A DNA stretch of 64,000 bases from Candidatus Francisella endociliophora (lineage in GTDB: Bacteria > Pseudomonadota > Gammaproteobacteria > Francisellales > Francisellaceae). How positions within the stretch are numbered: position 1 is the stretch's first letter; every line of letters starts with the position of its first letter. Position numbers and translations under genes: made by a program. Positions 1 through 9,217 of the stretch are shown in pieces. The stretch spans positions 620,001-684,000 of the forward strand of contig NZ_CP009574.1 in the NCBI RefSeq assembly GCF_000764555.1. The letters are read 5' to 3'. The notes beneath the pieces were generated by a model that searched no databases, was not told where the DNA came from, and worked only from the letters and a program-made list of their open reading frames with translations.

Positions 1-2
1 CT

Positions 3-1679
3 AAAAAAACATGGTTATCTAACTATCCTGAATATGCTCCAAAGAATATTGAAGAAAACCAACATACCATTCTAGACATGTACGAAAAAACAATCGTACA
101 GTTTCCATATAAAGATGCAGTATCATGCCATGACGTAAACTTAACATTTCTTCAACTTGATGATCTTGCTACTAAAATGGCTAGCTTTTTACAGCATGAG
201 TTAGGAATTCAAAAAGGTGATAGGTTTGCGATAGTTCTACCGAACTGTTTACAGTTTACAGTTAGCTTATTTGCTTGTATAAAGATTGGTGCTGTATTTG
301 TTAATGTCAACCCTCTTTATAAAGCTGATGAAATAGAAGCCATTTTCAATAACTGTAATGTTAAAGCAGCCATTGTTATGGATATGTTTGCCCATAACAT
401 GCAAAAAGCTAGAATAAATATACAGTCATTAGAGAATGTCATTGTTACAAATATTGCAGATTTATATACTTTTCCAAAAAAACAAGTTATTGGATTCGTT
501 TCAAAACATTTAATAAAAGACAAACCTCAGTATAATAAAAATACTTTTATTCAGTTTTCTAAGGTACTGAAAGCGGATAAAAAGCTTTATACAAAGCCAA
601 ACATTAAAAGAGAAAATATATTGTGTCTACAATATTCAAGTGGCACAACAGGTAAGCCTAAAGGTGCAATACTTACACATGATAACCTTGCTTCTAATAT
701 TCAGCAAGTTTGGGCATGGATAAAACATGACTTAAAGATAGAGAACCAAGTAATAATAACGGCTCTACCCCTTTATCATATATTCTCACTAAGTGCTAAC
801 TTGCTATGTTTCTTTTTTGGCGGTGGTAAGAATGTACTTATCCCAAATGCGCGAGATATTAAAGATTTAATAAAAACCATGTCAAAAAATGAGTTCACAA
901 TTTTTAACGGTCTCAATACATTGTATATGGCAATGTTAGAACATCCAGATTTTGAAAAAATCAACAAAACTAAGTATCTATTCTCTCTAAGTGGTGGCAT
1001 GCCCATTTCTCGTAAAGTATACCTCCAATGGTTAGATAGAACAGGTATCGAACTCAAAGAAGGATACGGTATGACAGAAATGTCTCCAGCTATCGCTCTA
1101 AATAAGTTTAATGAGTCTGAAGATGATTATTTTGGCACCTGTGGCTACCCTATTCCAGGCACAGAGCTTAGTATTCGAGATTTAGAAACTCATGAGGAAA
1201 TCCATGAGTGTTTTAAAGAAGGAGAAGTTTGGCTAAATGGTCCCCAAAAGTGCCAAGGATTCTGGAATGATAAAGAAAACAATGATCTACACTTTACTGA
1301 AGATGGCTGGTTAAAAACAGGTGATATTGGTTATATTGATAAAAAAGGACGATTGACTATTTCTGACAGAATCAAAAATATGATTATAGTATCTGGGTTC
1401 AATGTATACCCAAGAGAAATAGAGATTTGCATTCTTAAATTAAATGAGATTAGAGAGGTTGCTGTGACTGGCATAGCTTCTAAAACTTCTGGAGAAAGAG
1501 CAATTGCTTTTGTTTCAGTAGAAAAAGATTCTAAGATAACTGAAGAAGATATAATTAAACATTGTAAAGATAAGCTAGCAAGCTATAAAGTTCCAAAGTC
1601 ATGTATTTTTGTAAGCACTTTACCCAAAAATAATACTGGAAAAATTGATATTAAAAAGCTGAAAAATCAATTCTTATAA
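3..1679 (+). CDS. fadD: Long-chain fatty acyl-CoA ligase (FadD), 5' end cut by window
   Basis: Activates fatty acids to acyl-CoA through an acyl-adenylate, feeding beta-oxidation or lipid synthesis. The frame is open to the window edge, and the residues before the first ATG (position 78) continue the FadD N-terminus (KKTWLSNYPEYAPKN resembles the E. coli FadD start), so the true start lies left of the window. The AMP-binding signature YSSGTTGKPKG, the YGMTE motif, the TGD motif and the late catalytic lysine in NNTGKID are all present. Its stop overlaps the converging AraC-type gene by 13 bases. Which FadD paralogue of the genome this is cannot be told. Confidence 0.9.
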   Translation, partial: KKTWLSNYPEYAPKNIEENQHTILDMYEKTIVQFPYKDAVSCHDVNLTFLQLDDLATKMASFLQHELGIQKGDRFAIVLPNCLQFTVSLFACIKIGAVFVNVNPLYKADEIEAIFNNCNVKAAIVMDMFAHNMQKARINIQSLENVIVTNIADLYTFPKKQVIGFVSKHLIKDKPQYNKNTFIQFSKVLKADKKLYTKPNIKRENILCLQYSSGTTGKPKGAILTHDNLASNIQQVWAWIKHDLKIENQVIITALPLYHIFSLSANLLCFFFGGGKNVLIPNARDIKDLIKTMSKNEFTIFNGLNTLYMAMLEHPDFEKINKTKYLFSLSGGMPISRKVYLQWLDRTGIELKEGYGMTEMSPAIALNKFNESEDDYFGTCGYPIPGTELSIRDLETHEEIHECFKEGEVWLNGPQKCQGFWNDKENNDLHFTEDGWLKTGDIGYIDKKGRLTISDRIKNMIIVSGFNVYPREIEICILKLNEIREVAVTGIASKTSGERAIAFVSVEKDSKITEEDIIKHCKDKLASYKVPKSCIFVSTLPKNNTGKIDIKKLKNQFL

Positions 1680-2509
1680 GTTTTATCCCTATCACTTGTA
1701 TTCAAAAAATACTGCTTAGGTGTTTTACCAAAAGCTTTACGAAACATTGCAATAAAGTTACTTGGTGATGCATATCCTAATGAATCTGAAACCTGTGTTA
1801 CAGAAATACCCTGTGCAAGCATATCTAACCCTCTTGCAAGTTGGGCTTGCTGGCGCCATCGAGAAAAGCTTAATCCGGTTTCTGCTAAAAATATTCTTCT
1901 TAATGTTCTTGGTGACATTGCACCAAAAGATGACCACTCTTCAAGAGTCTTATCAATTGATGGATTATCAATTATTGCATTAGCAACTTTTAATAACTTT
2001 TGTGATTTCGGCATAGGTAGATGCAAAGATTCTTCTGGGGCAGAACGAACTTCATTGCAAATAATATTGGCAATATGCTCCTGTTCAACAGTTAGAGAAT
2101 CAGTCTTACTCCATTCAGTTGCTCTAAGTGCTAGAGCTCTTAAAACCTCACTCATTGGTATCACATGAGATGATTCTGATAAATGCTCACATCTTTCGGG
2201 TAATATAAAAATCACCCATCCTCTTACAGTTCCACAGATGCGTATTTTATGTGGTACATCTGGCGGAATCCAACCAGCCCTGTTAGATGGAAGTACCCAA
2301 GATCCATTTGGTGTACTTACATGAATTAGTCCTGATTCAACACAAAATATTTTACCTCGGGAATGAGTATGCCAATCAGACTCGCGTGTATTGATCTGAT
2401 TTTCATCAGATGATGAATTACCTCCTTTCATTGCCACTATTGTTGGGCCCTCAAGCCATTCACCAGCATTAGATATATCATCATCTAAAAATTTTTGTCC
2501 GATTTTCAT
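1667..2509 (-). CDS. AraC-family transcriptional regulator with N-terminal cupin
   Basis: 280 residues. The N-terminal half looks like a cupin effector domain (HTHSRGKIFCVESG region). The C-terminal ~100 residues carry two helix-turn-helix motifs with the AraC signature (SDSLGYASPSNFIAMFRK, then FGKTPKQYF). It is transcribed away from the emr-type efflux operon across a ~145 bp AT-rich gap, so control of that operon is a reasonable guess, although the convergent fadD could also be a target. The effector is unknown. Confidence 0.85.
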   Translation of the reverse strand: MKIGQKFLDDDISNAGEWLEGPTIVAMKGGNSSSDENQINTRESDWHTHSRGKIFCVESGLIHVSTPNGSWVLPSNRAGWIPPDVPHKIRICGTVRGWVIFILPERCEHLSESSHVIPMSEVLRALALRATEWSKTDSLTVEQEHIANIICNEVRSAPEESLHLPMPKSQKLLKVANAIIDNPSIDKTLEEWSSFGAMSPRTLRRIFLAETGLSFSRWRQQAQLARGLDMLAQGISVTQVSDSLGYASPSNFIAMFRKAFGKTPKQYFLNTSDRDKTYKN

Positions 2510-2655
2510 TATTTATTGTCCATATAATGCTACAATACACAAACTAAATTGTGCAATAATTTAAAAACAAAATAAACACTATATATTATTTTATTTCTAG
2601 TAATATCTTATTTATAGTTATCTAGAAATATGTTTTTTTAAGAAAGATATAAAAT

Positions 2656-4182
2656 ATGCAAACTAGTACACCAAGTATTGGCTTCTGGGGTCAAAAAAGA
2701 ACGATAGTTGCTTTAGCAATAAGTCTACTTGCTCTAGCCGAAATTGTTGACCTAACAATTGTTGCTGTTGCCATACCTCAAATTATGGGAGCAATTGGAG
2801 CAAACGTTGAAACTATTGCTGATGTAACCACAGTATATATTGTTACCGCAGCTATTTTTATATTATTATCTGGTTTAGTCATTGAAAAATATGGTATCAA
2901 AAGAGTTGCTCTAATATCATCAGTAATCTTCGGAGTTTCTTCTATAATGTGTGGACTCTCTACATCTTTACCTGAAATGATCGTTTTCAGAGCATTCCAA
3001 GGATTAGGTGGAGCTTTCCTTCCTTCTGTCGCACAAACATATATATCAACTAGTTTTAAAAACGAAGAGTATAATAAGATGATGACCGTATACAGTATGG
3101 TTATAGTTTTAGGTCCTATTATTGGACCAGTTCTTGGTGGAGCTATTTGTGAAAACATGTCTTGGGAATGGATTTTTTACGTTAATGTTCCTCTATGTAT
3201 AGTAGCTTTCATAATAATATTCTTTATGATGGAAGTAACAGAAATAAAGAAAATCAAAATTGATTACATAAGTTTTGGATTTATGGCTATTGGTGTCGGC
3301 TGCCTTGAATTATTCATAGATAACGGCAATACAAATGGCTGGTTTGAATCCATTGAAATGATAATACTTTTATCGATCTCTATAGTTTCATTAGGTTTTT
3401 TTATTTGGAGAGGTCTAGTTTATTCATCAGTAGTTAAATTTAGAATTTTCAAAAATTTTAATTTCATCCTAGCATGCTTTTTATGCTTCATGTTTGTTCT
3501 TTTATTTTCTGCTGCAATGGCATACCTGCCAACAATGTTACAACAAGTATATGGCTACCCTGTCGATACTGCTGGATATATAACAGCTCCGCGAGGAGTT
3601 GCTGCTATAATTGGTGCGGTTATAACACAAAAGATTTTAGTGCCAAAATTAGGGGTCAGAAAAACAATAAGTTTAGGCATGATTACATTTGGTGTATCTT
3701 GCTTAATGCAGGCTAATTTCTCTGCGACAGCGAATGAGTTTGATATTATACTTACAACAGCTATACAAGGTTTGGGAATGATGATGTTCTTTGTACCTTT
3801 TATGAGTGTCCTTGTAGTAGGTGTGGCAGATGAAGATATGGGAGATATGTCTGGATCATTTAACTTTTTCAGGAACTTTGGTAGCTCTGTGGGAACAGCA
3901 TTTGTAGCTACATTTATTTCTAGAAATCAACAAATCACATTTCAAGAATTATCTCAAAACGTTTCTTCTTTTAATCATAACTTTCAGTCATGGACTAATT
4001 CACTACCCATGCCAAACACAGAAACTATAGCTATGGCAAAGCAACAAGTGCTTCACCAAAGTAGCTTACTAAGTTATATAAACTCTTTTTATGTTGTTGG
4101 TATACTTAGCTTAATTTTAGCTATTGTACCGTTTTTATTAAAAGAACCTCCAAAAGATGCTCCTGTTCCAGCAATGCATTAA
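2656..4182 (+). CDS. MFS multidrug efflux transporter, DHA2/EmrB family
   Basis: 508 residues with about 14 predicted membrane segments, as expected for EmrB/QacA proton-drug antiporters. A major-facilitator motif is visible near residues 65-75 and a GPIIGPVLGG antiporter-type motif near 155-165. It is the first gene of a three-gene tripartite system: the adaptor starts 22 bp downstream and the outer membrane factor follows. It sits in the inner membrane and would hand substrates directly to the adaptor and outer membrane channel. Substrates cannot be inferred. Confidence 0.9.
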   Translation: MQTSTPSIGFWGQKRTIVALAISLLALAEIVDLTIVAVAIPQIMGAIGANVETIADVTTVYIVTAAIFILLSGLVIEKYGIKRVALISSVIFGVSSIMCGLSTSLPEMIVFRAFQGLGGAFLPSVAQTYISTSFKNEEYNKMMTVYSMVIVLGPIIGPVLGGAICENMSWEWIFYVNVPLCIVAFIIIFFMMEVTEIKKIKIDYISFGFMAIGVGCLELFIDNGNTNGWFESIEMIILLSISIVSLGFFIWRGLVYSSVVKFRIFKNFNFILACFLCFMFVLLFSAAMAYLPTMLQQVYGYPVDTAGYITAPRGVAAIIGAVITQKILVPKLGVRKTISLGMITFGVSCLMQANFSATANEFDIILTTAIQGLGMMMFFVPFMSVLVVGVADEDMGDMSGSFNFFRNFGSSVGTAFVATFISRNQQITFQELSQNVSSFNHNFQSWTNSLPMPNTETIAMAKQQVLHQSSLLSYINSFYVVGILSLILAIVPFLLKEPPKDAPVPAMH

Positions 4183-4204
4183 AATTATTATAGGATAAAT
4201 TAGA

Positions 4205-5227
4205 ATGTCAGAAGAAAAAATACAAGAAACACAGACTGAAGAAACTAAAAAACTTTCAAAGTTTTCACCTAAGAAAATTATTATTGGTTGCAGTGTAATA
4301 GCAGCTACGGCATTGGGTATATATGGATACTATATGTATAACAAGGTGTTTCCAAATACAGATAATGCTTATGTAAATGCTGATGTAATAAATATGTCTC
4401 CTAAAGTCGGCGGTTATATTGAAAAGGTCTATGTAAAAAATAATCAATTTGTACATAAAGGCGATAAGCTGATACAAATAGATCCTAAAGACTATCAACT
4501 ACAGGTATCTCAATCAAACTCAAAGGTAATACAAGCTAAAGGACAACTTGCTGTTGCACAAGAACAAGTATCTGTAGCAAAATCAAACTTAACTAAAGCT
4601 CAATCTTCTTTGGAAACAGCTACAAATATGGCAAATAGATATATCAAACTATACAAAGATGATGCTGGTTCTTTACAAGATGCGCAAAAGTATATAGATC
4701 AAAAGATACAAGCAGAAAAAGCAAAAGATGAAGCGTTTTCTACACTGAAACAAGCTATGGTAAAAGTTGAAATATCTAAAGCTCAGATTGGTGAAGCCAA
4801 AGCTGGACTTGATAATGCCAACTTAAATCTTAGTTATACTACGATGGTAGCTCCAGATGACGGGTATGTTTCAAACTTAAAAGTTTATAAAGGTCAGTTA
4901 GTTTCACCTGGACAACCCTTATTTGGCTTTATTGATAATAAAAAATGGTGGGTTGATGCGAACTTCAAAGAAACAGATCTAGATAGAATCAAACCTGGAC
5001 AAAGTGTTAAGATTGAACTAGATATGTATAACCATACATATACAGGAAAAGTTGATAGCATCAGCTATGCAACAGGCTCGGTATTCTCCTTACTCCCTGC
5101 AGAGAATGCAACAGGAAACTGGGTAAAAGTTACTCAAAGATTCCCTGTAAAAATAGCTCTTAAAAACAGTTCAAAATATCCTTTAAGAGTTGGTGCTAGT
5201 GCAGAAGTTAAAGTAGATACACTATAG
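4205..5227 (+). CDS. HlyD/EmrA-type membrane fusion protein
   Basis: 340 residues. A short cytoplasmic tail is followed by one membrane anchor (about residues 27-47). Then come a biotinyl-lipoyl-like half (VGGYIEKVYVKNNQFVHKGD), an alpha-helical hairpin rich in Gln, Lys and Ala (about 100-205), the second lipoyl half (APDDGYVSNLKVYKGQ) and a beta-barrel. This is the standard layout of EmrA, the periplasmic adaptor linking the MFS pump to the outer membrane channel. EmrA-type proteins in Francisella have been linked to drug and oxidative stress resistance; that is family knowledge, not something seen here. Confidence 0.9.
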   Translation: MSEEKIQETQTEETKKLSKFSPKKIIIGCSVIAATALGIYGYYMYNKVFPNTDNAYVNADVINMSPKVGGYIEKVYVKNNQFVHKGDKLIQIDPKDYQLQVSQSNSKVIQAKGQLAVAQEQVSVAKSNLTKAQSSLETATNMANRYIKLYKDDAGSLQDAQKYIDQKIQAEKAKDEAFSTLKQAMVKVEISKAQIGEAKAGLDNANLNLSYTTMVAPDDGYVSNLKVYKGQLVSPGQPLFGFIDNKKWWVDANFKETDLDRIKPGQSVKIELDMYNHTYTGKVDSISYATGSVFSLLPAENATGNWVKVTQRFPVKIALKNSSKYPLRVGASAEVKVDTL

Positions 5228-5238
5228 GTACAGCAAAT

Positions 5239-6711
5239 ATGATGAAGAAAAAAATACTTTCTGCAACACTTATAACTACAGCATTAATAACATCAAGCTG
5301 TAGCTTTTTTAACCCGAAATATGAAAAACCAGAGGTTAAAGCTCCGGCACTATGGAACAGTCAAGATAAAAACATTGAAGTTACTAAAGACTGGAACTTA
5401 ACAAAAGTAGCTTGGTGGCGCGATTTTGATGATCCTGTATTGAACAACCTTATAACAACCGCTTTAAAAGATAATAATAAACTACAGGTTTCTATTGGTA
5501 ATATCCTACAAGCAAATGCTGAAATAAATAAAGCAAACTATGGTTGGTTGCCTACTGCAAGTGTTGGTGGTGGAGGTTTTGTAGCTCAAGCCTTTGATAT
5601 AAATTCGAACTTAAGTATACCTCAACTAAATAATGTTGGCACACAAACTGCTGGTGGCTCTTTAGTAGGAATTATACCAAGTTACACTATTAATATTGCT
5701 AGACAATTTAAACTAGGTGAAATTGCTAGGCTTAGTAAAAAAATGCAAACTAACCTTAAAAATACTACTCGCCTATCAGTGATTAGCCAAGTCAGTGCTG
5801 CATATTTTTCACTAATTACAGCACAAGAGCAATTAAAGCTTCAAACTCAAATGGTTAATCAGTTAGAACTAATGTTTAACTATGCAAAGAATCAGCATAA
5901 GCTTGGTGCAACATCTCCAATGTTAGAGGAAGTTATAAGACAACAACTTGAAGCACAAAAAGGCAAAGTTGCATTAATTAAAAATGATATAGTCCACTTC
6001 CAAAATACACTTAAAATCTTAATGGGCAGAAATCCTGGAAAAATTGTTACAAGCAGAACTCTTAATGATATAAATGCAAATGTTAAAGTTCCTGTAAATA
6101 TGCCTTCACAAGTATTGGAAAATCGTCCAGATGTAGGTATTGCCGAATACAAGCTTGAAACAGCTAATGCTAATATTGGTTTAGCAAGATCTCAATTTTT
6201 CCCGAGTATTGATCTAACAGGGACATTTGGTAATGCCACTTTAGCATTAGGTGAACTTGCTACTATGAACGCTTGGGCGTGGGCTGCTGAAGCTGTTGCT
6301 GCCGTTCCAATTTTTAACATGAGTATTCTTGCAGATAGTGATAAAGCCAAGGCTCAGTTCTATCAAGGCTACTATGATTATATAGATACACTACAACATG
6401 CTTTCCAAGATGTTGATGATAGCTTATCAGAAAGATCCGCTAACCAAGAAAATTACAAAAAACAAACAATCTCTTTACAGTCTACAGAAAGACAAGAAAG
6501 TATTTTCTCTAGAAAATACCAAACAGGTGCTATAAGTAAAGCTGAATATACAGGTATTACTCTTAATGTGCTATATCAGCAGATGCAAGTTAATCAGGCT
6601 AAGCTAAAATCATTAATCAGCATTGTAAATCTGTATCAAGCATTAGGTAGTGGTTATAATGTAGATAATTACAGTGATCCTCATTATAATAACCCAGCTT
6701 TTGATAAATAA
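5239..6711 (+). CDS. NodT-family outer membrane efflux lipoprotein (TolC-like)
   Basis: 490 residues. A signal peptide ends in the lipobox ITSSC (Cys21), giving a lipid-anchored outer membrane factor. Two repeats of the OEP fold follow, with the conserved RPDVGIAEYKLETANANIG stretch in the middle (near residue 297), typical of the NodT/CusC branch. It lies 11 bp after the adaptor gene and completes the tripartite exporter, so this operon does not need to borrow the general TolC. Confidence 0.9.
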   Translation: MMKKKILSATLITTALITSSCSFFNPKYEKPEVKAPALWNSQDKNIEVTKDWNLTKVAWWRDFDDPVLNNLITTALKDNNKLQVSIGNILQANAEINKANYGWLPTASVGGGGFVAQAFDINSNLSIPQLNNVGTQTAGGSLVGIIPSYTINIARQFKLGEIARLSKKMQTNLKNTTRLSVISQVSAAYFSLITAQEQLKLQTQMVNQLELMFNYAKNQHKLGATSPMLEEVIRQQLEAQKGKVALIKNDIVHFQNTLKILMGRNPGKIVTSRTLNDINANVKVPVNMPSQVLENRPDVGIAEYKLETANANIGLARSQFFPSIDLTGTFGNATLALGELATMNAWAWAAEAVAAVPIFNMSILADSDKAKAQFYQGYYDYIDTLQHAFQDVDDSLSERSANQENYKKQTISLQSTERQESIFSRKYQTGAISKAEYTGITLNVLYQQMQVNQAKLKSLISIVNLYQALGSGYNVDNYSDPHYNNPAFDK

Positions 6712-6745
6712 TATATTCAACTTAAAAATAAGAGGTTTGAACTAA

Positions 6746-7495
6746 ATGAGTGTAGTAAAAAATTTTAAACCTAATGAATATGCCAATAAAATTACTGAAT
6801 GGCTGAAAGACTCTTGTTTAAATTATCCCGCTGAAGGTTTTGTGGTAGGTATTAGTGGAGGTATAGATTCAGCAGTAGCAGTCTCTTTAGCAGTAAATAC
6901 TGGACTACCTGTTACAGGGCTAATAATGCCATCAAAAAATAATGATGATAAAGATACCTTAGATGCTATAGAATTAGCTAAAAAATTAAATATAGAATAT
7001 CATCTCATACCCATTCAACCAGTATATGAAACATTTCTAGATTCAGCTGAAGATATCAAAAACAGTGCTAATGACCGTCAACATGTAATCAAAGGAAATG
7101 CACAAGCTCGTTTTAGAATGATATACTTGTATGCTTACGCTCAGCAAAATAATAGAATGGTAATTGGTACAGATAATGCTTGTGAATGGTATATGGGCTA
7201 TTTTACAAAATTTGGAGATGGAGCCGCTGATATACTGCCTCTTATAAAATTAAAAAAATCACAAGTTTTTGAATTAGGTAGCTATCTTAATGTACCCAAT
7301 AACATCCTCACAAAAGCTCCTTCCGCAGGACTTTGGCTTGGACAAACTGATGAAGCAGAGATGGGGGTTTCATATCAAGAAATAGATGATTTCCTTGATG
7401 GTAAACATGTCTCAGATTATGCTCTTAATCAAATAAAATTCTGGCATAACCGTAGTCATCATAAAAGAATCATGGCTAAGGCTCCAGATTTTTAA
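6746..7495 (+). CDS. nadE: NadE-family ammonia-dependent synthetase (NAD or NMN synthetase)
   Basis: 249 residues. An N-type ATP pyrophosphatase with SGGIDS at about residues 37-42, the GNAQARFRM segment and GTDNACEWYMGYFTKFGDGAAD, all typical of glutaminase-free NadE. The family amidates deamido-NAD to NAD. In Francisella tularensis the NadE-like enzyme (NadE*) is reported to act earlier, turning nicotinate mononucleotide into NMN, which NadM then adenylates. Sequence alone does not prove which substrate is used here, but the genus makes NMN synthetase likely. It follows the efflux operon by 34 bp and may be cotranscribed. Confidence 0.9.
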   Translation: MSVVKNFKPNEYANKITEWLKDSCLNYPAEGFVVGISGGIDSAVAVSLAVNTGLPVTGLIMPSKNNDDKDTLDAIELAKKLNIEYHLIPIQPVYETFLDSAEDIKNSANDRQHVIKGNAQARFRMIYLYAYAQQNNRMVIGTDNACEWYMGYFTKFGDGAADILPLIKLKKSQVFELGSYLNVPNNILTKAPSAGLWLGQTDEAEMGVSYQEIDDFLDGKHVSDYALNQIKFWHNRSHHKRIMAKAPDF

Positions 7496-7563
7496 TTATT
7501 TGCTATTGATTGTTATTACTTTTCTAGGATAATATATTTAAAAACATAGGAAAACATTAATAA

Positions 7564-7983
7564 ATGAAAAAACTATTTTTACTTATTCCAGCACTTACAA
7601 CATTATCATCTTGTGCTTATTTTGATACAAATAAACCCGAAGAAGAACTATATATTGATATTAGAACACCTCATATTCAAGATATAAATTTTAATGAGAC
7701 AGGTGACCTTCCTAAAGATATCCAAAATCAAAAATATTATGATGTAAGAGTATCTGGTTCTGCTATTGAGAATTGCGATGTTGTAGATTATGGCGATGCT
7801 AAAATCAGACATGAAGGAAAAAACAAAATATTCATAGGTCAAGCTAATGACTGGGATGTTGTCCGTATAGACTGTCGTAAATATGCAGGTAAAGGAAAAA
7901 GTAAAGAAACCCATGGTTTAGAAATAAAAGTTTTTTCAAATGATAAGATCTATCATGGAAAAACCCAAGTAGAGCACGAATAA
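7564..7983 (+). CDS. Small lipoprotein of unknown function
   Basis: 139 residues. A signal peptide with lipobox LSSC (Cys17) is followed by a soluble, charged domain with two further cysteines that could form a disulfide (in ENCDVV and RIDCRKY). I recognise no family. It ends 11 bp before the converging dnaJ stop. A short Lys/Asn/Asp-rich linker after the lipid anchor suggests exposure in the periplasm or at the surface. Confidence 0.75.
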   Translation: MKKLFLLIPALTTLSSCAYFDTNKPEEELYIDIRTPHIQDINFNETGDLPKDIQNQKYYDVRVSGSAIENCDVVDYGDAKIRHEGKNKIFIGQANDWDVVRIDCRKYAGKGKSKETHGLEIKVFSNDKIYHGKTQVEHE

Positions 7984-7994
7984 AAAATTATTAA

Positions 7995-9131
7995 CTATTC
8001 AAAAAATTTCTTTGCATAATCTTTAACATTATCAAACCAAGTTTTACTCTTTGGAGAATGCTTATTCTGATAGTCCTCACCTAAACTTTCTGCAAATTTC
8101 TCTAATAATTCTTTTTGCTCTGCATTTAAGTGTACTGGTGTTTCTACCACAACTTTACAAAGTAAATCACCTCTTCTATGTCCACGTAAGGACTTCATAC
8201 CTTTTTCTCTCAGGCGGAATACTTTACCTGTTTGAGTTTCAGGTATTACCTTTAATGAAACTTCTCCATCTAATGTGGGAACCTTAATCTCGCCTCCTAA
8301 GCACGCTTTAGTAAAGCTAATAGGCATTTCGCAGTAAAGATTCATTTCTCTTCTTTCAAAGATCTTATGCTCTTTTACTAAAATCTGCACATATAGGTCA
8401 CCACTCATTGTTCCTTCAGCTCCAGAATCACCTTCACCTTGAAGCCTAATTCTATCACCATTATCAACACCTTCAGGAATCTTGACCTTAAGAGTTTTTT
8501 GTTTTTTAACTTTTCCATTACCATAACAAGCATCGCAAGGATCAGCGACATTTGAACCTGTACCATTACAAGCTGGGCAAGTTTGCTCAAAAGCAAAAAA
8601 GCCCTGCTGTCTTCTTATAGTTCCTTGACCGTGGCAAGCGTGACAAGTTGCTTTAGCTTTAGACTTTGATCCTGTACCATCACAACTATCACAAGACTCC
8701 ATTCTAGGAATAGTAATTTCTTTTTCGACACCAAAGAAAGCTTCTTCAAGAGTTATTTCAAGAGTATATTCTAAATCGCTACCGCGAGAGGCTCTAGATC
8801 TACCAGATCCTCCACTGCGAGAAGCACCTCCTCCAAAGAACGTATCAAAGATATCTTCAAAACCACCGAAGCCTCCTGCTCCTCCTGCTCCGCCACCTGC
8901 TTGTTGATTAACACCTGCGTGGCCAAACTGGTCATAACGAGCTCTTTTCTGATCATCACTTAATACTTCATAAGCCTCAGATACTTCTTTAAATTTGATC
9001 TCAGCTTCTTTATCATCCGGATTACGATCTGGGTGATATTTCATTGCAAGCTTTCTATAAGCTCTTTTAATCTCTGTACCGGAAGCAGTCTTAGATACAC
9101 TTAAAATTTCATAATAGCATTTCTGTTGCAT
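7995..9131 (-). CDS. dnaJ: Chaperone DnaJ (Hsp40)
   Basis: 378 residues with the full type I layout. The J domain carries HPD at residues 33-35. Then come a Gly-rich linker, four CxxCxGxG zinc repeats ([32 protein letters not shown]) at about 145-210, and two C-terminal substrate-binding barrels. It delivers unfolded clients to DnaK and stimulates its ATPase. It is the last gene of the grpE-dnaK-dnaJ cluster, separated from dnaK by a hairpin that probably lowers its expression. Confidence 0.97.
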   Translation of the reverse strand: MQQKCYYEILSVSKTASGTEIKRAYRKLAMKYHPDRNPDDKEAEIKFKEVSEAYEVLSDDQKRARYDQFGHAGVNQQAGGGAGGAGGFGGFEDIFDTFFGGGASRSGGSGRSRASRGSDLEYTLEITLEEAFFGVEKEITIPRMESCDSCDGTGSKSKAKATCHACHGQGTIRRQQGFFAFEQTCPACNGTGSNVADPCDACYGNGKVKKQKTLKVKIPEGVDNGDRIRLQGEGDSGAEGTMSGDLYVQILVKEHKIFERREMNLYCEMPISFTKACLGGEIKVPTLDGEVSLKVIPETQTGKVFRLREKGMKSLRGHRRGDLLCKVVVETPVHLNAEQKELLEKFAESLGEDYQNKHSPKSKTWFDNVKDYAKKFFE

Positions 9132-9169
9132 TTTTACTTAACCTAAAAATTTCGAACGAATAATTATAA

Positions 9170-9200
9170 CAAAAAGAAAAGTGTGGATAAACCACACTTT
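9170..9200 (-). terminator. Hairpin terminator/attenuator between dnaK and dnaJ
   Basis: On the minus strand a 9-bp perfect stem (AAAGTGTGG / CCACACTTT, 5-base loop) is followed by a T-rich tract. It lies between the dnaK stop and the dnaJ start and should reduce read-through into dnaJ, giving the usual excess of DnaK over DnaJ. Confidence 0.75.
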
Positions 9201-9217
9201 GTTGATTACTTAGATAT

